A stretch of DNA of 32,509 nt from Allolucifera butyrica. Lineage in GTDB: Bacteria; Bacillota; Negativicutes; Sporomusales; UPPP01. Below, in pieces: positions 28,025 to 32,509 of the stretch (position 1 is its first letter; every line of letters begins with the position of its first letter). Made by a program: the position numbers and the translations under genes. The notes under the pieces are model-generated. The model searched no databases, was not told the DNA's origin, and saw only the letters and a program-made list of their open reading frames with translations. The DNA lies in the NCBI RefSeq assembly GCF_900476375.1, contig NZ_UPPP01000091.1, positions 1 through 32,509 of the forward strand, written 5' to 3'.

Positions 28025-28314
28025 CCTTCTTTTAGAAGCAATTGCCTGACCAACGGAGAAAAATCAAGCCCTATACTTTCGCAGTATGCATCGACTTTTT
28101 TTGACTGATCAGCGGTAAGATACACCCGCTTAGGTTTATCTGCTTTAACGTCCTTTGGCTTTCTCCCGGCCTTACTATGCAGATTGGCAGACTTACGCAT
28201 GTCTGCTCCCTTCAAAAAAGCTTTCTCGGCTTTCTCCGTATCTACTGCAGATTCTTCTTCCTCGACTTCAGCGCCGACATTCAACCTGGTAAAACCGCCT
28301 GAGTTTCTCGCCAT
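28015..28314 (-). CDS. small partition partner (ParB-analogue DNA-binding protein)
   Basis: A 99-aa protein immediately downstream of parA. The first half is acidic and disordered (NVGAEVEEEESAVDTEKAEK), followed by a basic stretch (SKAGRKPKDVKADKPKRVYL) and a C-terminal helix-turn-helix-like or RHH fold (TADQSKKVDAYCESIGLDFS). Type Ib partition systems have such small DNA-binding partners (ParG, omega). The start used has GGGAGG 9 nt upstream of ATG (MARNSGG); an ATG seven codons earlier has no ribosome binding site. The gene occurs once in the window. Confidence 0.8.
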   Translation of the reverse strand: MARNSGGFTRLNVGAEVEEEESAVDTEKAEKAFLKGADMRKSANLHSKAGRKPKDVKADKPKRVYLTADQSKKVDAYCESIGLDFSPLVRQLLLKEGII

Positions 28315-28335
28315 ATGACATATCCTCCCGATCAT

Positions 28336-28395
28336 TATAAATACATTTATAATATATTCTTAATACATTTATAATACACTATAAATATCTTCAAA
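28336..28395. repeat. AT-rich TTTATAATA-type repeats between parA and its partner
   Basis: ATACATTTATAATATATTCT, TTAATACATTTATAATACAC and ACTATAAATATC in tandem fill the gap between the two partition genes. The partner's ribosome binding site begins right after. Candidate centromere/operator. Confidence 0.6.
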
Positions 28396-29017
28396 ACATG
28401 CGTCTAATTTCCTTCACCAGCTGCTGTATCTCGAACGCTGCTTTGGATTCCTTATCTAATTCGATAACGCTAACACCCTCCGCATATGCTTTTTTAAAAT
28501 CAATACGGTTATGTATAACCTGTTCCAGCAAATCAAAATGTTCCGGAGTTTGCGATATACATTTTTTCAGCTTATTAACCATTCCCTTGCTGCGACTGTC
28601 GGCATTATTGATCACCACGTTAGTTTTAAAATCGCTTTTATATTCCCTGCTGGCCTGGCGTAAAACCTTTTCGAATGCCTCTAAGCCGAATAGTTCCACC
28701 TGTGAGGGGGCAACCGGGCTTATGAGGATATCCGCACCGACGAGAGCAAGCCTGTTTATATCACTGTCAAAACCACCAGAATCGACGATAAGTATTTCCG
28801 ACTGATATTTACTATAGATATCTTTTAATTCTTCCAGCGTCTTCGCCGTAAAGCAATTCAAAGGGGTATGACCGTTCGCTTTTCTCAATTTGTTAAAATT
28901 AAGACTGCCCTGCAAAGCATCAAGGTCTAATAGCGGTGCATCAAATGCTTGTGCAAGATTTGTACTAAGAGTAGTTTTGCCGACCCCGCCTTTATAGTGC
29001 GTGACATTGATAATCAT
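28391..29017 (-). CDS. parA: ParA-family partition ATPase (copy 2, operon intact)
   Basis: Identical to the gene at 30-656 (KGGVGKT Walker A, ATG start). In this copy its downstream partner at 28015-28314 is present, so this is the copy to use when reading the operon. Confidence 0.93.
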   Translation of the reverse strand: MIINVTHYKGGVGKTTLSTNLAQAFDAPLLDLDALQGSLNFNKLRKANGHTPLNCFTAKTLEELKDIYSKYQSEILIVDSGGFDSDINRLALVGADILISPVAPSQVELFGLEAFEKVLRQASREYKSDFKTNVVINNADSRSKGMVNKLKKCISQTPEHFDLLEQVIHNRIDFKKAYAEGVSVIELDKESKAAFEIQQLVKEIRRMF

Positions 29018-29031
29018 CAAAGCAACTCCTT

Positions 29032-29098
29032 TATAATATATTTATAATACCCTAAAAATACCTTTAATATTTATTATAAAGGTATTTAAAATATATTG
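29032..29098. repeat. AT-rich repeats upstream of parA (copy 2)
   Basis: Same as 671-737. Confidence 0.6.
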
Positions 29099-29115
29099 TC
29101 AAGTAAACGACAATG

Positions 29116-29148
29116 ATAAAAAAAACCGTCACAGAATAATTGTGACGG
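29116..29148 (-). terminator. terminator of the HTH gene (copy 2)
   Basis: Same CCGTCACA/TGTGACGG stem as 765-787. Confidence 0.9.
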
Positions 29149-29149
29149 C

Positions 29150-29548
29150 CTAAGACTTTAACATTTTTTTCCACCAAGGTTTGGCAGACTGATTGCGGCG
29201 TTCTTCTTGAATGGCCCGAATAGCCTCCATAAGCTTCTTATCGCGCTGATCGGAACGAATCTCCATATCCTCCCGGAAGTTTTCAAGTTCCTGTTGTACA
29301 GCTTCCCGCACCGCATTTTGAATCATTTGCGCAACCTCAACCGGGGAAAGATGCCGTGTTACAGGTATTGCTTCTAAAGTAGTAGCAGCGGCTTGTACAG
29401 CGCCCATAGGTATCCACCATTGGCTCATACCCTTTCCACGGTCTTCCCAAACTGCGGGAAGTTCGCCGCTCTGTATGCGTTTACGAACGGTTTTTGTGCT
29501 AACACCAATGACTTCCGCTGCTTGTTTGATGTTATAATGGTCTTTCAT
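29150..29548 (-). CDS. MerR/excisionase-like HTH protein (copy 2)
   Basis: Identical to 789-1187. Confidence 0.75.
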   Translation of the reverse strand: MKDHYNIKQAAEVIGVSTKTVRKRIQSGELPAVWEDRGKGMSQWWIPMGAVQAAATTLEAIPVTRHLSPVEVAQMIQNAVREAVQQELENFREDMEIRSDQRDKKLMEAIRAIQEERRNQSAKPWWKKMLKS

Positions 29549-29618
29549 AGCTCATCCCTCTTTTGTAAAATATTTCCATTTAAGTATACCATAGGTAAGA
29601 CATGCCTGGAAGAATGGA

Positions 29619-29648
29619 AAAACCCTTAGAAAAATTTCTAAGGGTTTT
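29619..29648. terminator. bidirectional terminator (copy 2)
   Basis: Same 14-bp perfect stem as 1258-1287. Confidence 0.85.
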
Positions 29649-30246
29649 CTGCTCCTATAAACCGGCTACAGTCTATTTTCCGCATTCTGATTGTTTCGTC
29701 AGGAATTTCTAATAGAGAAATGATTTTAGGCACTTCTTCTCTAGCTTGATACATAAGTACAAAGGTATGGTAATCTCCATAATTAGGTATATTGACGCTT
29801 CTTTTCCTCGGTTCTTTATATTTAATATCCAACATATTTACTAAATACCTACTTATCACATCTAGTACATTTTTTGCGCCTTCAAGTTTTACAATAGCAT
29901 TCTTACCGCTGCTCGGTTTTGTTATTGCTGCTTTAGTGTAACAATATCCCCTGATAAACTCTAATTGATTTATATCCCCTTGAGGGTATTGTCTATCTTT
30001 ATCACGCCGACTTGTCCATCCTAATTCAAATATTCTTTTGACAAACTCATTACCTGGTGTAATTCTAATTGCGTATGTATTATTCCGCTTATGAGGTTTA
30101 AAAGACCCTATTTTTTTGGAGATCAAAAATAGTAACTTTTTATCATGATGCCTAACTAATAGCCTTTCGTCATGAGATTCCGCGCCACAAAAAGAGCCGC
30201 AACCCCAAACAAATCCATAAATCCAATCCAAAGAAAGAGTATGCAT
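29638..30246 (-). CDS. degenerate LAGLIDADG-like protein (copy 2)
   Basis: Identical to 1277-1885. Confidence 0.7.
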   Translation of the reverse strand: MHTLSLDWIYGFVWGCGSFCGAESHDERLLVRHHDKKLLFLISKKIGSFKPHKRNNTYAIRITPGNEFVKRIFELGWTSRRDKDRQYPQGDINQLEFIRGYCYTKAAITKPSSGKNAIVKLEGAKNVLDVISRYLVNMLDIKYKEPRKRSVNIPNYGDYHTFVLMYQAREEVPKIISLLEIPDETIRMRKIDCSRFIGAENP

Positions 30247-30256
30247 TTTATTCTCC

Positions 30257-30472
30257 CTAAAAATTCCTTAAACCAGAAATATAGCGATATACTTTTAAAA
30301 TCCTTTCTGCATTAGGATCATTTCTTTTCCATTCCGGAATCAAGCTTGATAGTGCTGGGATAGAGTATTTATGCTCCATGTCAGTCATAATCGCCGCCAG
30401 GCGTCCATCATCATCCCTGGCAATTCTTGCCCGTTCAAGATATTTTTCAAGTTCAGACATAATATTATCCAT
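30257..30472 (-). CDS. small hypothetical protein (copy 2)
   Basis: Identical to 1896-2111. Confidence 0.6.
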   Translation of the reverse strand: MDNIMSELEKYLERARIARDDDGRLAAIMTDMEHKYSIPALSSLIPEWKRNDPNAERILKVYRYISGLRNF

Positions 30473-30476
30473 TAAA

Positions 30477-30662
30477 TCACACACTTTCTGAGTTTTCTTT
30501 AATGCTTCCCTGTACAAGTTCAATAACATGCTCATAGACCGCAATCTGGCCGCTTTTATAGCCTTTATTCCAATCGTCTTTTCGTTCCTCTTTTTCAGAT
30601 TCCGACTTCAAAAATTCGAGTATACTTATCAGCTTTTTACCGTCTATCATGTTTCCGTCCAC
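30477..30662 (-). CDS. small hypothetical protein, GTG start (copy 2)
   Basis: Identical to 2116-2301. Confidence 0.65.
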   Translation of the reverse strand: MDGNMIDGKKLISILEFLKSESEKEERKDDWNKGYKSGQIAVYEHVIELVQGSIKENSESV

Positions 30663-30673
30663 TTTTATCCCTC

Positions 30674-30794
30674 CATTTCAGTTTGACCGGCTGCGCCTGT
30701 CAGCGCAGATCCGTGCCAAGTGCCTGTCCTTATACAATATCTTGTGCTGCCGGCAGCTGCGACGGATACAAGATATTGTGTCTCTCATTCAACC
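30674..30794. repeat. GC-rich palindromic block A (copy 2)
   Basis: Same as 2313-2433. Confidence 0.6.
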
Positions 30795-30977
30795 CTATTT
30801 TGACTTTGCCGCTACCAGGTGTTTTCGTATCAATATTTCGGCACTTTTTGCTTTCTCCTGGATCATATTTAAATAGTCTAAGGCGCTTTCAAATTTCCCG
30901 TTTTTTACATCCTCTTCGATGCGCTTCACCCTGGCGCAAAGATATTCCGTTTCCCATTCCCGGCTAATATCCAGCAT
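30795..30977 (-). CDS. small helical hypothetical protein (copy 2)
   Basis: Identical to 2434-2616. Confidence 0.6.
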   Translation of the reverse strand: MLDISREWETEYLCARVKRIEEDVKNGKFESALDYLNMIQEKAKSAEILIRKHLVAAKSK

Positions 30978-30992
30978 TTTAATCATCCTTTC

Positions 30993-31217
30993 TTATTTCG
31001 TTCTATTTTGGGGTATAAATTGCTTTGGAAACACGAAATCCTGCTCTTTCTTAATGCATCCTAGAGGGTATATTCTTCCGCAACAATCACATTCTAAAGA
31101 AACACCACAATCATAAATTTTTCCATCTTCCCCTTCTTCAACACCAGTGAAAAATTTATTAAGTTTCAAAGGACTACCGCAAGCATTACACTTTAAAATA
31201 TTTTTTTCGCAATTCAT
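30993..31217 (-). CDS. small zinc-ribbon protein (copy 2)
   Basis: Identical to 2632-2856. Confidence 0.7.
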   Translation of the reverse strand: MNCEKNILKCNACGSPLKLNKFFTGVEEGEDGKIYDCGVSLECDCCGRIYPLGCIKKEQDFVFPKQFIPQNRTK

Positions 31218-31230
31218 ATTAACCCTCCGT

Positions 31231-31307
31231 TTCTATTTTGACGTTAAGTGCCGATCCTCGCTGGTGGCTCCGGCCATGCGCGGCAATGTAAGCCAGGTTG
31301 ACTACCC
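31231..31307. repeat. GC-rich block B (copy 2)
   Basis: Same as 2870-2946. Confidence 0.55.
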
Positions 31308-31505
31308 CCAAGTCGTACTACTAAAAACCTGCTGCCAAGTCTTTCTACCGTTTTTCAACAAGTCTACACGAAGATAATCATTTTCACGTTTTACTGAAAT
31401 ATACTCAATTTCAAACTCAGAACTATTTGCTTCACGATAATTATTTCAAAAAGAATCAAAAGTCTTTTTATCAGAATCACTTAACCGGTTATAACCTTTA
31501 ACCAT
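31302..31505 (-). pseudogene. small gene interrupted by TGA (copy 2)
   Basis: Identical to 2941-3144; the TGA is at 31446-31448. Confidence 0.6.
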
Positions 31506-31714
31506 TAAATATCCTCCAATCCATTTTGTCACTATGCAGGAATTTAGCTTTTTCCCCAGAAGTAATAAGGTTTCTCCCCACCCCTTGCTGGTTTGATTAC
31601 TATGATTTTGTTTTTCCGAAAACGTCTCTATAGGCTCTAAATATAAACCTTATAAGTACAAAATTTAGAAACAAGATGATCCACTTCTTAGCGCCCTGGG
31701 CGCGGCCGAAATAT

Positions 31715-31760
31715 ATAGTCAAACTGGCTGCAGCCGATCACTGTCAGCCAGTTTGACTAT
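31715..31760. repeat. 16-bp inverted repeat, block C (copy 2)
   Basis: Same as 3354-3399. Confidence 0.8.
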
Positions 31761-31963
31761 TTGTCCGATTTAGGCTCCTCATTTGAAAATACAAATAACA
31801 GTACGCCGCTTATACCTATAATTAAACTAATTGTATTTGCATAAGGAAACGAAAAACCAGAAATCATGCTTGCCAATGGCATTGCAAGTGCCAGCATGAT
31901 TAAATTGATACCATACCGTTTTGCTTTTTGATTGTATAGTTTAACAAGATCGCATAACTTCAT
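31757..31963 (-). CDS. small two-helix membrane protein (copy 2)
   Basis: Identical to 3396-3602. Confidence 0.65.
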   Translation of the reverse strand: MKLCDLVKLYNQKAKRYGINLIMLALAMPLASMISGFSFPYANTISLIIGISGVLLFVFSNEEPKSDK

Positions 31964-31980
31964 TATTTATAATTCTCCTT

Positions 31981-32087
31981 TCCCGACTCTGAGCCAAACC
32001 AGCGGCACCGGCTGCATCCTGGATGCCGATGGCGATCCGCTCCGTGATCGCGGCCATGGCCGTCACCGCAAGCCAGTTTGACTATGT
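31981..32087. repeat. GC-rich block D (copy 2)
   Basis: Same as 3620-3726. Confidence 0.55.
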
Positions 32088-32141
32088 ACTATTTTCTTGA
32101 AAACACGTATTTTCCTGTTATTTTCCTTTAAAAAGCTATAG

Positions 32142-32306
32142 TCAATTATTTTCAATTGGGAACAGTTTTATCCCTTTATATTCTTCATTTAATCGTTTAA
32201 TAAGTCCTTTTAGGTTTACGCCGGGATAGGCTCCCGGCTGGCCTTTATGAAGTTTTATTCTACCGGCTCCGTTTGCCCCCGGAAACAATGACCGGCATAT
32301 CGCCAA
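32142..32306 (-). CDS. possible 54-aa small protein (copy 2)
   Basis: Identical to 3781-3945; weak. Confidence 0.25.
   Translation of the reverse strand: MAICRSLFPGANGAGRIKLHKGQPGAYPGVNLKGLIKRLNEEYKGIKLFPIENN
32219..32242. repeat. 24-bp hairpin repeat (copy 2 of 3858-3881)
   Basis: Same as 3858-3881. Confidence 0.55.
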
Positions 32307-32509
32307 CCCTCCGGGCTATTTTTTAAGGTTGAATAGGTAGCCCGCCATTTTCCGTCTTTATCCGGGTTATGGCTATATGGCTCGCCCATCTGGACACATT
32401 GCCCATTCATACAAGCCGGGGGCAAAACATTTATAAAATAGTCTACAAATTCCTCGTCTACCAAGTCGCCAACCTCTAAAAAGCTGTCCAAATCGCCTTC
32501 CCAATCCTT
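32255..32509 (-). CDS. hypothetical protein, 5' end cut by window edge (copy 2)
   Basis: The last 84 codons plus stop of the 123-aa gene seen whole at 3894-4265. Truncated only because the window ends. Confidence 0.7.
   Translation of the reverse strand, partial: KDWEGDLDSFLEVGDLVDEEFVDYFINVLPPACMNGQCVQMGEPYSHNPDKDGKWRATYSTLKNSPEGWRYAGHCFRGQTEPVE

Larger units (their letters stand above)
28362..32509. repeat. terminal direct overlap, copy 2 (identical to 1-4148)
   Basis: Second copy of the overlap. It joins the partition operon intact: parA at 28391-29017 is followed by its small partner at 28015-28314, which has no copy at the left end. Features in this stretch duplicate those at 1-4148 and should be counted once. 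Confidence 0.95.

Noticed and set aside
1..32509. Insertion sequences, resistance genes, tRNA or rRNA genes
   Set aside because: None recognised on either strand. The TraA and VirD4 P-loops belong to transfer, not to transposition.

Overview
The window is one small conjugative plasmid read slightly more than once around. Bases 1-4148 recur exactly at 28362-32509, so the natural reading is a circular molecule of 28,361 bp whose linear record carries a 4,148-bp terminal overlap. Genes in the overlap appear twice. The last gene is cut by the window end.

Host: nearly every gene has a strong GGAGG-type ribosome binding site, several starts are TTG or GTG, and a Hol-Tox-like type I toxin is present, all Firmicutes-like. 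The transfer apparatus, however, includes the periplasm-spanning and outer-membrane core proteins VirB8/TrbF, VirB9/TrbG and VirB10/TrbI, which need a diderm envelope. Together these suggest a diderm Firmicute (Negativicutes, for example the Sporomusa/Pelosinus group). That is inference, not a match to a known plasmid.

Layout. Bases 1-4794 and 28015-32509 (mostly minus strand) hold the ParA/small-DNA-binding-protein partition operon set among AT-rich TTTATAATA repeats, a MerR-like HTH protein, a degenerate LAGLIDADG-type protein, a chain of tiny accessory genes separated by GC-rich palindromes (one gene broken by an in-frame TGA), and a J-domain protein. Bases 4795-5830 are non-coding and highly structured: a nested palindrome of 127 bp and a type I toxin-antitoxin locus. 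Bases 5900-7550 carry three XRE regulators, a 48-aa gene and a candidate small RNA. Bases 6949-9443 are the probable replication module: four 34-bp direct repeats (iteron-like), an AEP primase-like Rep protein and a candidate antisense RNA opposite the rep leader. Bases 9444-14498 are the DNA-processing module, ordered oriT candidate - RHH protein - coupling protein - MobF relaxase, the same order as oriT-trwA-trwB-trwC of R388. Bases 14499-26882 are the mating-pair-formation operon, reading leftwards: TrbC(VirB2), TrbF(VirB8), TrbG(VirB9), TrbI(VirB10), TrbB(VirB11), TrbD(VirB3), TrbE(VirB4), TrbJ(VirB5), a membrane protein, TrbL(VirB6), TraF peptidase, an M23 peptidoglycan hydrolase, a lipoprotein, a small acidic protein and an HExxH metallopeptidase. 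Bases 26959-27664 hold a divergent pair of XRE regulators with a 15-bp inverted-repeat operator.

How it works together: Rep and the iterons replicate the plasmid, the Par proteins and the type I toxin keep it in the population, the XRE proteins probably decide when transfer genes are expressed, the relaxosome nicks at oriT, and the coupling protein feeds DNA to the Trb/VirB channel. I see no resistance genes, insertion sequences, CRISPR arrays, tRNA or rRNA. The cargo is cryptic.
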